The notes under the pieces are model-generated. The model worked only from the letters and a program-made list of their open reading frames with translations. It made no database searches and had not been told where the DNA came from. Below, in pieces: positions 26,101-29,976 of a stretch of DNA of 40,726 nt. Numbering within the stretch: position 1 is the first letter of the stretch; each line of letters starts with the position of its first letter. The stretch comes from Candidatus Cloacimonas sp. (GTDB taxonomy: Bacteria; Cloacimonadota; Cloacimonadia; Cloacimonadales; Cloacimonadaceae), in the NCBI GenBank assembly GCA_035403355.1, contig DAONFA010000001.1, positions 95,744-136,469 on the forward strand, read 5' to 3'. The translations under genes were made by a program, and so were the position numbers.

Positions 26101-28860
26101 ACAGTAGGTGCCAATAATCAATATTCCGTAATTCTGTATGGCGGAGTAGTTCCTGCAGATCAAACAGCTGTTCGTTTGGAAGTTATTGCTACTGATGTTT
26201 GGGGTGGAACTTCCACTTCCAATCAGACCTACCTGATTGATAACATTGCACCTGTAATTACAATTCATACTCCTGTTGCCGGTACTGAGGTTGCTTATAA
26301 TGAGCAGGTTAGTATTACGGCTACAGTTACGGATAATGCAACTACGCGTGGTTTATTGAAAACTTCCAAGGATAAACAGGATAGAAGCGGTTCTGGCTTA
26401 CAGACCGTAACTATGACTGTTACACCTCCTACGGGAACACCTGTTGTATTCAGTAATCTCACTGGAGCTATTGCTGAAATCGTAACTGCCAGTCAGTATG
26501 GTAACTATTCAGTAGCTATTACAGCTAAAGATGTTGTAGGCAATGAGAGTGTAGCCAGCACGAACTTTGTGGTTGCTGCTCCTGCACCTGAAATTACCTT
26601 CCAGCCCTTGGTGAATAATTCCTGGTGGCTCAATTCCACAAATAACAACAAGCTTAGTTTCACTGTGAATACTGCAGGTATCAATCTGGCAGTTGGTGGA
26701 GTGGTTGCTAATGTTTACACTATTCCTGCAAATGCTCTATTCCAAGGTCCTATAATTCCAACTGCAGTAAGTGGTGTTTACAGCATTGATGTTATGGGTG
26801 GCGTTATACCTGTGGATCAAACCGGAATTCGTTTGGAAGTGACTGCTTCCAATATTCTGGGTGGAATTTCCACATCCAATCAGACCTACCTGATTGATAA
26901 CATTGCACCTGTAATTACAATTCATACTCCTGTTGCCGGTACTGAGGTTGCTTATAATGAGCAGGTTAGTATTACGGCTACAGTTACGGATAATGCAACT
27001 ACGCGTGGTTTATTGAAAACTTCCAAGGATAAACAGGATAGAAGCGGTTCTGGCTTACAGACCGTAACTATGACTGTTACACCTCCTACGGGAACACCTG
27101 TTGTATTCAGTAATCTCACTGGAGCTATTGCTGAAATCGTAACTGCCAGTCAGTATGGTAACTATTCAGTAGCTATTACAGCTAAAGATGTTGTAGGCAA
27201 TGAGAGTGTAGCCAGCACGAACTTTGTGGTTGCTGCTCCTGCACCTGAAATTACCTTCCAGCCCTTGGTGAATAATTCCTGGTGGCTCAATTCCACAAAT
27301 AACAACAAGCTTAGTTTCACTGTGAATACTGCAGGTATCAATCTGGCAGTTGGTGGAGTGGTTGCTAATGTTTACACTATTCCTGCAAATGCTCTATTCC
27401 AAGGTCCTATAATTCCAACTGCAGTAAGTGGTGTTTACAGCATTGATGTTATGGGTGGCGTTATACCTGTGGATCAAACCGGAATTCGTTTGGAAGTGAC
27501 TGCTTCCAATATTCTGGGTGGAATTTCCACATCCAATCAGGTATATGGTATTGATAACAACGCACCTGTAATTACAATCAACAGTCCTGCCGAGAATGCG
27601 CAGTTCAATCCTGATACTACTGTAAATATTGCAGCAACTGTTTCTGACATAATTGGTACCAAGGGTATGGGAATGCGTAGTATGATGAATGGTCCTAAAG
27701 ATAAAACCGGTTCTGGAATATCTCAGGTTTATGTAACTGTAATTAAACCTGATGGTAGTTTCGCTGTTAATGATTCAACGGCTGCTCAAGTTATTTCCAA
27801 ACCGTTAGTAGTATCTGATTACGGAACTTACATCATCAACATTCTGGCAAAAGATAATGTAGGAAATCAAGCAATGGCAACACGGAACTTCTTTGTTACT
27901 CCTGCTATTGCTCCTACAGTTACTTTCACGGATATTGCCTGGTTGAATTCTACCGGTGCTAATAACCTTATCTTTACAGTGGATGCTGTAGTTCCTGTAA
28001 CGGTAACCGCAAATGTAATTACTTATCCTTCAGAGGCAACTCTGATGGGTCCGTTAACTGTAAATCCTGCCGGTAATACTTATACATTAGTATTAAACGG
28101 TGGAATGATACCTGCAGGTGAAACCTCGGTTCGTTTGCAAGTATTTGTTGCCGATCATTTCGGTAATACTACTGAAGCAAATTACTATTATGGCGTGGAT
28201 CGTTTCGTTCCAGTGATAACCTTCCTGAATCCTGTAAATGGTGCGGAAATCACTTTAGTAGATGAGACCACTAAAGTTAGAATTGAAGCCCAGCTTAGTG
28301 ATCTGATTCCTCTTATGAAGAAGGATGGAAAGAATTCAGGTTCTGGAATTGCTGGAAGCCGGATGGTAATTATTGACCCCAATGGAATGCCTGTTGGAAT
28401 GCCAGTAGAGACCGGTGCAGGGATTACAGAAATAAGTAACGAAATAGATAATTTGATGCTTGGAACTTACACCGTGCGTGTAACTGCATGGGATAATGCA
28501 GGTAACCAGGCAATGGAAACTATTAACTTCACAATGATTGCTGCTCCTCTACCTCCTGTTGAACTGGCAATTGCGGATGCTTATGTATATCCGAACCCCA
28601 GTGTAGATGGAACTGCCAGATTTACCGTAACCTTAACCAACGGTGCTTATGTGAACATCCACATTTATGACTTTGCGGGTCGTGAAGTTCGCACCTTAAG
28701 TGCAAACGGTAAAGTGCAGGGTAAGAGCAAAGCAGAGATCGTTTTTGACGGTCGCAATAATGATGGTGTGAAACTGGCACGCGGAGCATATTTTGCCCGT
28801 GTGATTGCCAATGACGGCACGAAGATAGTAGAAAAGGTAGTTAAGATAGCTATCAAGTAA
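8167..28860 (+). CDS. Giant secreted multi-Ig-domain surface protein (6,897 aa) with a T9SS-style C-terminal sorting tail
   Basis: One uninterrupted 20.7-kb frame. I chose ATG 8167 over the in-frame GTG at 8161: it overlaps the previous stop (ATGA), and it opens a clean signal peptide, MKRKFRTTLLFVVLFLITAT, cut near residue 22-23. The mature chain is a long series of beta-rich Ig-like domains, seen in recurring D-x-x-GN strands (DNAGN, DEAGN, DKAGN, DVVGN) and in linkers of the D-N-x-AP type. It is rich in Thr, Asn, Val and Asp and has very few cysteines. Acidic Ca-binding-like stretches occur (DINNNGTWDQGE; DNDGDGLYNED near residue 5,775). The last 1,300 residues alternate a WWLN domain and a loop-bearing Ig domain in a unit of about 219 residues, with one unit exactly duplicated. 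The final 90 residues (YPNP at 6808, RNNDGVKLARGAYFARV) form the FlgD-like sorting domain. Likely a surface fibre, adhesin or sheath component of roughly 0.74 MDa; its ligand cannot be read from sequence. Confidence 0.93.
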   Translation: MKRKFRTTLLFVVLFLITATTLFAQTRVFDGGNINVTLQNDSGGIVVINTIVNVTLTDPEFSASDDPLGEISSATVNFSEFGGSNSVTMEQDPVTGLWSCNYTVVPGTLNNVTAKVIVSGNFRNGGSSIIPDDALFTVNNITISVAGLDINTVIQNPGPTGYAIVGSSIVVSFTSTTIDAASFYIYSEDGNTRLVGPIAMTGPDPSNVFTGTWNVDPLSALPADSYKIKVIVYDTDISPNPGEVNDDELVLIESTVPVAADLLSAYLGVNGNNSANYIAANDTIYVYAEFNPNVYKVTIDWGYTFPGKPAVDYILDNGILDIQYPIPITRIPSTTNLEIKITALATEAGNVYTGDLLINLNADDNPIVLDFTPPTLTAADVDLYYDNDPATGNLRFSPVSPAVTGYSDTNPDHIAIKLDLANWGNPDEIYGLQLRFEFEGRSVYFRDYTVNSPEVTYAPPTLTIKWDGLDNGASLPEGTYGITLWKLWDEVGNILDLSSHYTIAGEYPPASPLLDNNEPQVILNRMHVVIDNTPLNFSQELNSPDQENPGDEIVFTHKHHIDHFIGDIVFPDQVYDEWVNSFSSTTFNFQVSRNFTVDTNQLRWEKGTYWVIASNGTNSWYWLNNVWTPYTVFDPSTMSDKLIFPTQTHQYANTVNFSWDATQFDAGTYTITAYTQDNAGNIKPSAVMTIQNIYELTEDSYTANLALIDDIVITSVHNGGANSLAPYDTDGDHNFYLNGDSYYTSIDAISIQITVNNKNYLKTTNSVLLDLTNLGLGERWLDQDDFSNLNKAEITISNAEVQSLSSALAGEWILGIAGGNNYLPAHAYSEYINTDLDTVINDAVSTHSDIFNLVIPPQPTYPAQGSVSVSDHSFSPGHPSRTYNAFSNPANDGIQDSTKVTISVPSSTYNLTWKLSITNPVNLKEWSKTGTLASGVSLPATDYVFAGLSNDLKAMADSTGYQELDVKLYVHVTQFDDDGYIEADDPAPASTELAIDNENPKLEDISDNYTYNHDSRSITFADDMPIPVVSAANNSFEIILQTSEPLRTTNLNDLGSHTFHTSGWNVAGVFTADNTQIAGVTGSVDEISVVPGADRQYKLKISVSGISGLEYPNSKLVLRLPWDEAGNPGRYNNPIYPVALDLFHNDSAEISFPIHILNARPWISKIEFTNFQSTGTVIYDEAGNVTNAIQGYVNNVDNTGTLKAQISGGYNRSVVTNFVADVSSISTMADAAALPLVNPVVDLGGNVFELTWNITDITLPNLIHNNVANLIVYANSMEGSTQMHTTNRSIAVIVDQEVPILDSSSFDDENNYVTADGNPQPFTFNVSDALAGIYDNIPASINLAFTENVTATDLLYNAGAITGNITLLDTTAVKNFVATLSVKDKTGNELVESRYINVVPSPHPVNVVISGAVPTANPYFQPGTDITVAFEVANYQRADKIDVMLFDQTTGLQVGNTQTISAPDSSLFNLLFTAVSIPHTNVLSALVVVTYSKYDTGTSTLLNTNAINTANSNNTLIADGVDPDGLPVISATAGSLDYLTAGTDQILSFDITDADSGVNWSTPEIIFNPADGITIGALDITEPGKAKWNITVDQDIAAQRVVATITANDNVDNTGTLVRYLNIIPIPEITVTDISVTDNNPDNTDPTNWFVPGHDLKVSFTVTNPQRVNQLIVSLTANEDPLASQTFNVSDPVFQSSDMNVIFSALTATDLDGKVIRATITGNTLTYFDSTGTDAYTPLTGDGSWDEINVDTKPVIQTVTFYLDQAHTTAVDNIVKEMDNVYAAVEVKSPNDLTDPVITLPAIQGSITATLTAGPLSEGTGADRIIKYYYTIDITQLDYSASALYTVANFSVDTKTIYGYAADTYIHDMIIIGSPVVDQYGQGYPERSYSDIGRAPNGWFAPENDLITEYHFISTLNPNEVGIVADFDRIEDNVPENWSTPDTLVIDTPDGQPIVINLSGGRTVNIYPYFVTWVTTPDYSSVWNAYSDGESIQIDYKYLSFLPEEIVDTTWVKVDKEVPTYDETRYWVATATDDNPPVYEMISSMGSVINLSLTPPAPGVWETNRYLYLKVAAKDDDGDASNPYNGVGAGWVNDPIAAGWNVVPYNTSRVGDYFYTEWKLSPVTPSDLGPDYILNINLQGVEDLVGHKNYIGSDPSLVPIHSIQYVANGPIITMGFTTSADDGTASYMIAYQKVVGDELNTKTSPYIKPGNNLGFILKLNTNRAVNTPRGVAVESVEPILVQINNPVEINDDNEVWHDLAMLSGNPFEWYLDDDLVINPANTVSSLGWKYKVTYRITYTDNTTTQETYTSNWFNVDVNSKSLMLIDRTSPQFAQNGIVVKSAYSVTDNYVVPGEEVQITVKFTDESSYNAVATKPFVSIEHLDTFIEGVPAVYIVNDSDITFDNALHIWVAQINGLTAKTDPGITSQEIVVNLQDPVMNPLTSADRFVEIANEGPIVPIIRGAKYLTQIYDGSWEEVVVEPVGTGTINSKIEVYVDVKYPEYIDEVSIDPVAGITIPPAYTIRPATQADKDLIGNNSIDYVAVFDSVSAIGMVDGAINFIAHTKRIPYNAEIFTHSFAFSAPVDIMDYIADIPVVQGRVIDGTWESNIISPERRMRISVQVTNLGENFPTALPADMSGWFTLTSDPAGLLTNIPAPVITDSHKATWTIPAANIADLDIEQANITITYKNIYGLTQTVTHNFNVDDIAPQYAGMQLYLGDEVKADDSSGSFFYDDSWDKIRVNFIDLPNVYVGLHSVDVTFIPDPVTYSYDPSQYPQAADALANMQYSPLTINADGSGYLDITFSAPYTGTTLANGRYIITIADLKDKFDATVPTFEKYFDWQYNPAMMTLYINGATSNFEVNVSEAPLNIIANTNSNVPIQGVEFRLFYDADGDETFTAADLNYEITSHLDNTSDMEFPYETHWSMTDELYAFIQDPNYPNRDYRGFWLRASVITQNRDLYDVVQYVKVLDNVAPVAEPDLTEIVKSIDYANTANNNLNIPVSFNIRDAVTVQVDVYSAGVIVDTINEAIANPLGVNLINWDFNGFLPGNYTTTVTSWDYIGNSSVKPGPNILLENDISNAISTVNILKHEDINNEEIINSIEFASNPVVDANDYIILEGRITNPTSTSGPLNGIASVTFGAKIVDNTGIIADVIIAPVTNDVGNQPQIPATGIITSNLIYIDPVDNAAIVRLAIPNSFFAPYMVNGTDYTFNFNMAFTPTAMYTGIDLPEQPYSWFSVDQLAPQVTINNTSTIDPVSWTAGKQGSFSVTPVNFNYDSVTEIATTLLEWSVDGTNWFTTVPQLSYDAYTGTYKALNWNIAGGSANTFLGENYFGPVQIRVTVTDNKGNAATLNLNTPINVDNQAPETRFTHIIHSINYPNLTEITDIPNAPDEISIVTSSQQGTNGASNLRLFVDASNLGTDNVMPLMMYQRTPDGNWQPVEYDHEAWNLGNITYPELFEFEIPFDLLSAGQHRFVVVRKDAMGNLEGDKASETVAYNNKLSNAEKLAATDLIVNVTSIDDVVASIEYPEDIAFISGKKALTANTTDNNAVQSIRFEHKENNVWQPIATVAKATTQTITFDLDIDQLVWAPGVHLIANGNVLGELVYDGNSWNGSFELNVGTTYNFQYGIDINNNGTWDQGEPLIDDIHGFTMFTPLPWTINFNSADYAQGINEFRAVPLDIAGNELEHYQSPISQIYIDNVAPVINNLTAINNVNCVTPGTNVNFVTDVDELLVASDDMVGVMYQYSGIPISENYRMWQNIGTSNQMAGNYPITWQAPNPLFDNLDNNSNGLVDEAEEANSTYYIRSIAIDKAGNFAISAEVAVNVDASPAKLELTQIDDTILANTNYIYVINPNATIITLTATEISTGFDPAQKAEFFYKFKEEVTDTWPTDWTQIGQRVNVINSEATAELDFIQEGYYQFKVVAYDALGNNESAITNVIFNDVTGPEITFVQVGTCPVISEEYAFAKQANQFNGELKATLSDIAGVNTVTFEYSTTGIDNWVNITTLGAGSIVPNGTGGGTVTYSWNYFPTRTPVLYLRATAQDTNANNMSTEVIKLYVDTIPPNVEVVSLTNTIYDNKMAVDRTQDVTVILNYTELNNDGLLDIAKVKIRFYDSAGNLVLHRNGNYNDVGMAATVFTFTPVQMAGMVEDIYRLTVVLEDFAGNTVTLQPAIYQAMYFDIYAPAIQSVASLAPNVNNTVAYNHPITFNVNYNDLIGLPAEALKVRFKINGIARDSVQTYIPVDSTNITFTWTPIDFDNHFANGNMDDIIVNAELTLKDYMGHTTPGDNFNINVTYGIPNVARIMAITDVQNGEPIIHYVNWNNPVDLSIGYINEPIGMNQNGTGTPIELYAYVPHNAEIPASISFAYRAMGSSNWLPITTIFNGDSSWEFIDPSFMGQFQSQFTAEWNIQGLTSGIYEVQATGNYNSGSTASIITVNIYNDTIVPQVSVADIEAGNIVQRGETYTFTSNFTNTDYLSAVRYRYRYVSINGNDITPVSNWSDFGDDQNGGVPTEVWNDATANYSYDWYVAPYYLFNNTMQIVGQAKDIWGTITPISSVITGNAYAIANIRDTQAPDAAISYSWNGLTDPEWVSGVVDSTMTITANITSDIMLADLVRVEFKFNDELIGTVNAVNGVLPNNVTQIIWDELPQATNVTNGVLKVITYDVYGNTREVTKALNIDNVLPTADFTVPENIERETTLVLNANPIDNLSGLLNVTYAYAPVTDPASPWIPIETVVETPWTYSWNLPANLIFGAEYIVQAKVTDTVGNILNVTDTFTVIDNHTPMHIVSVAGHIPVNGIIPVRIHNNVNVVTQVNDINIPRVEYVIRAVGATDWTHLEYAEVVGTNANVLLTDVLTAYAEGDYELGIRAREARVTLGQVSDMVTLTIDHSFAITTAESVPASNGFFNGETFTVNFTVNTDDEIEPNSVALQYHIIGIDGANDPWRDPVLGNAEVTRTGTNAYLATFSGIEIYHHDNVLLNGMLDFRFSVSDLAEETPNTDNNTIITNVMYDTTDPEIVLNGITGNGVTENEGNYTIQLATTATLDVNTFDVLYGQITQVASGIEKVEIWYNYNGVDVLMGTDTEAPYSINWNTAGLAVGDYLLGILAYDKAGNVNGLAKTVTIVPPATWEPFALITAMSFNGDNANQDILYAEVDNWNNEAIDAVTFEYFANNIWTPFATIANPTATPFAVQFNAELMNAATKIRTVVTYNDGLISTNKPELNVTYDAAEGGKLVATNPTITANVFYNNEVRISGALSAPIVTTLYNGVYANTPAVQIVNGTPTAFFNIPNHGEYEFWTASIDYDNWVMQLNSTVLNTTNIGTITHNGIALPVPNGSFAYYENVEPAIALPLGYTELSNPAQTAFILNPQDDINLTVTLAATPDPAAGTIVGMYYNGNQWINVTANVTGNVATFTAPSGFIYAVGQYTGTVDFNVVFNSIEPQYINTTNNELWTVANPSTIKFFVYDGFTDGGYTTPAAGEITYQMYIDEIAVPASYNNGFITAANILDLTAGNHIASVMVTRNNVNISAEKAFKVDITAPVIVATGTQLTVTDRTLSATITDPETAISDAHLYVMGWNSNITVPLANMTVSGDTYSYTLTMDDLNALGYDINYTMEMQAVWNADNNLEMNSVTEPVNYTVNIEGPAITFTGFANGWWLNPTFNTPLTFTVTVPQGRTITNEGVWIDLYEVTAAGENQIQQMTLAPVSVSGNVYSYSFNFGQLLSPMATAVKLYVEAIDNYNIVNQSQQTYGIDMAAPVVWALAPVGAPIDNDGDGLYNEDVPNGVNEDLDWVDLDHDGFWDPEEPQIVDEDPIDYYPAVLAQGTDVAIAVAFEDYSGSQFLIPGGAEWFYTSQSGINSAAVQVSLNGIVVNGTVTNGTFTHNAGVLPAGHYTVVASIPDAVGNVGSAAYEFDIVGGAPTIVINPLNGNWWLNTTGTNTFTFTVTSVVQLANGGVVANVYTEPSNTLIQGPITPTVGANNQYSVILYGGVVPADQTAVRLEVIATDVWGGTSTSNQTYLIDNIAPVITIHTPVAGTEVAYNEQVSITATVTDNATTRGLLKTSKDKQDRSGSGLQTVTMTVTPPTGTPVVFSNLTGAIAEIVTASQYGNYSVAITAKDVVGNESVASTNFVVAAPAPEITFQPLVNNSWWLNSTNNNKLSFTVNTAGINLAVGGVVANVYTIPANALFQGPIIPTAVSGVYSIDVMGGVIPVDQTGIRLEVTASNILGGISTSNQTYLIDNIAPVITIHTPVAGTEVAYNEQVSITATVTDNATTRGLLKTSKDKQDRSGSGLQTVTMTVTPPTGTPVVFSNLTGAIAEIVTASQYGNYSVAITAKDVVGNESVASTNFVVAAPAPEITFQPLVNNSWWLNSTNNNKLSFTVNTAGINLAVGGVVANVYTIPANALFQGPIIPTAVSGVYSIDVMGGVIPVDQTGIRLEVTASNILGGISTSNQVYGIDNNAPVITINSPAENAQFNPDTTVNIAATVSDIIGTKGMGMRSMMNGPKDKTGSGISQVYVTVIKPDGSFAVNDSTAAQVISKPLVVSDYGTYIINILAKDNVGNQAMATRNFFVTPAIAPTVTFTDIAWLNSTGANNLIFTVDAVVPVTVTANVITYPSEATLMGPLTVNPAGNTYTLVLNGGMIPAGETSVRLQVFVADHFGNTTEANYYYGVDRFVPVITFLNPVNGAEITLVDETTKVRIEAQLSDLIPLMKKDGKNSGSGIAGSRMVIIDPNGMPVGMPVETGAGITEISNEIDNLMLGTYTVRVTAWDNAGNQAMETINFTMIAAPLPPVELAIADAYVYPNPSVDGTARFTVTLTNGAYVNIHIYDFAGREVRTLSANGKVQGKSKAEIVFDGRNNDGVKLARGAYFARVIANDGTKIVEKVVKIAIK
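26218..27540 (+). repeat. Exact tandem duplication inside the giant gene (657-bp period)
   Basis: The 666 bp at 26218-26883 recur, with no difference that I could find by reading, at 26875-27540: two full 657-bp units plus a shared 9-bp end (tccaatcag). The unit is 219 codons, so the frame is kept and one Ig domain plus one WWLN domain are added. Flanking units of the same design (before 26218 and after 27540) have diverged at both DNA and protein level. Identity at silent sites as well means a recent duplication, gene conversion, or an assembly artefact. Confidence 0.95.
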
Positions 28861-28870
28861 ATTGGTGAAG

Positions 28871-28896
28871 AGGGGAGGAGGAACTCCTCCTCCCTT
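28871..28896 (+). promoter_or_regulatory. Intercistronic hairpin between the giant gene and the PorV-like gene
   Basis: gggaggagg (28873-28881) and cctcctccc (28886-28894) form a perfect 9-bp stem, extended by flanking pairs, closing on the four-base loop aact. It begins ten bases after the giant gene's stop. No T-run follows, so I read it as an mRNA-processing, stabilising or partial-attenuation element rather than a full terminator. Confidence 0.7.
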
Positions 28897-28918
28897 CCAA
28901 CCGAAAGGAAGGAAAAAA

Positions 28919-29875
28919 ATGAAACAAATTAAATCAGTACTGATAGCCCTGATACTGGTGATTTCACTGTCTTCTGTCTTTGCTGAAGATAATTCTGCAG
29001 CAGCATATCAATTGCTCGGTATAGATGCCCGTTCTATTGGTATGGGTGGAACTGGGACCGCGTTTTTGGATAATGTCTCAAGCGCATACCTGAATCCGGC
29101 AGTTTTAGCAGATGTTAAAACGATAGAATTTACTTCAGCCACAAGACAGAATATGGCTTGGGATAGAAATCATAATGCACTTGCTTTAGGGTTTGTGCTT
29201 CCCATGGGTTATATAGCGGCATCCTGGCAAAATGCTACTGTTAGTGATATTCCAGGATACGATGTTAATGGTAATCCTACCGGGGAATTCAGCAATAGTG
29301 ATAACACGCTTGCTTTAAGTTATGCAGCTAAAATAGGGAAAGTTAATTTCGGTGTAACGCCAAAGTTTTATCTTTCTAATCAGGATAATGAATCCGAAAC
29401 CGGTTATGGAGTGGATTTAGGAGTTCTCTATCATATCAATCGTTATTTTAATGCAGGGATGGTTGTGCGTGATTTAGTTGCCAAATATCCGGGAGAAGAA
29501 GATGACATTCCCATAGAGTTCATTCCTGGCATTGCCGCCTATCCTATTCCGGGTTTGATTATTGCTGCAGACCTTTCCGGCAGGGATAATTTTGAGGACT
29601 CAAAATTGCGGTTGGGTGTAGAGTATTGGCTCGGTGTTAAAGATGATGCCGAAATTGGTTCCAGTTTATCCGGAATTCGTATTAGAGAGAGTGCAACCTG
29701 GTCTGATATCCTATCCAAAGTTCAAGCTGGAATTCGTGCCGGTGTAAATGACGGTGCATTCACAGCTGGTGCAGGACTGCGGTTTAAGATGTTAGAAATG
29801 AATTATGCATTCCAGATAGCACATGATGAATACTTGAATGATACTCATTCAGTTTCCCTGTTACTGCATTTCTAA
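28919..29875 (+). CDS. PorV/PorQ-family outer-membrane beta-barrel protein
   Basis: I start at ATG 28919, after AAAGGAAGG, because it opens a standard signal peptide (MKQIKSVLIALILVISLSS, cut after VFA near residue 22). The longer frame from 28862 would add 19 unlikely residues translated through a hairpin. The mature N terminus carries the family signature: an AAAYQLLGIDARSIGMGGTG stretch, then NVSSAYLNPAVLAD. It is followed by alternating strands ending in an aromatic C terminus (SVSLLLHF), typical of outer-membrane barrels. The length of 318 residues fits the family. In characterised T9SS systems PorV shuttles sorting-tail cargo to the attachment complex, while PorQ and relatives have related roles. 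Lying directly after a gene for a giant sorting-tail protein, it is probably a cargo-dedicated member. Confidence 0.82.
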   Translation: MKQIKSVLIALILVISLSSVFAEDNSAAAYQLLGIDARSIGMGGTGTAFLDNVSSAYLNPAVLADVKTIEFTSATRQNMAWDRNHNALALGFVLPMGYIAASWQNATVSDIPGYDVNGNPTGEFSNSDNTLALSYAAKIGKVNFGVTPKFYLSNQDNESETGYGVDLGVLYHINRYFNAGMVVRDLVAKYPGEEDDIPIEFIPGIAAYPIPGLIIAADLSGRDNFEDSKLRLGVEYWLGVKDDAEIGSSLSGIRIRESATWSDILSKVQAGIRAGVNDGAFTAGAGLRFKMLEMNYAFQIAHDEYLNDTHSVSLLLHF

Positions 29876-29926
29876 AATGCGGTTAACCGGGATTTCTGGT
29901 ATGCAATAAAAATAATTGTGGGTGTA

Positions 29927-29953
29927 TTCCCCTGAGACGATTTCTCAGGGGAA
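29927..29953 (+). promoter_or_regulatory. Intercistronic hairpin between the PorV-like and PorE-like genes
   Basis: ttcccctgaga (29927-29937) and tctcaggggaa (29943-29953) form a perfect 11-bp stem with a five-base loop (cgatt). It ends 23 bases before the next start, close to that gene's ribosome binding site (GAGGAG). There is no T-run. It may act in processing or in differential expression along the operon. Confidence 0.7.
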
Positions 29954-29976
29954 ACGCTCACGGTAGAGGAGATATA

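Noticed and set aside
28862..28918. N-terminal extension of the PorV-like protein starting at 28862
   Set aside because: It would translate through the intercistronic hairpin and bury the signal peptide; ATG 28919 has a good ribosome binding site and a clean signal sequence.
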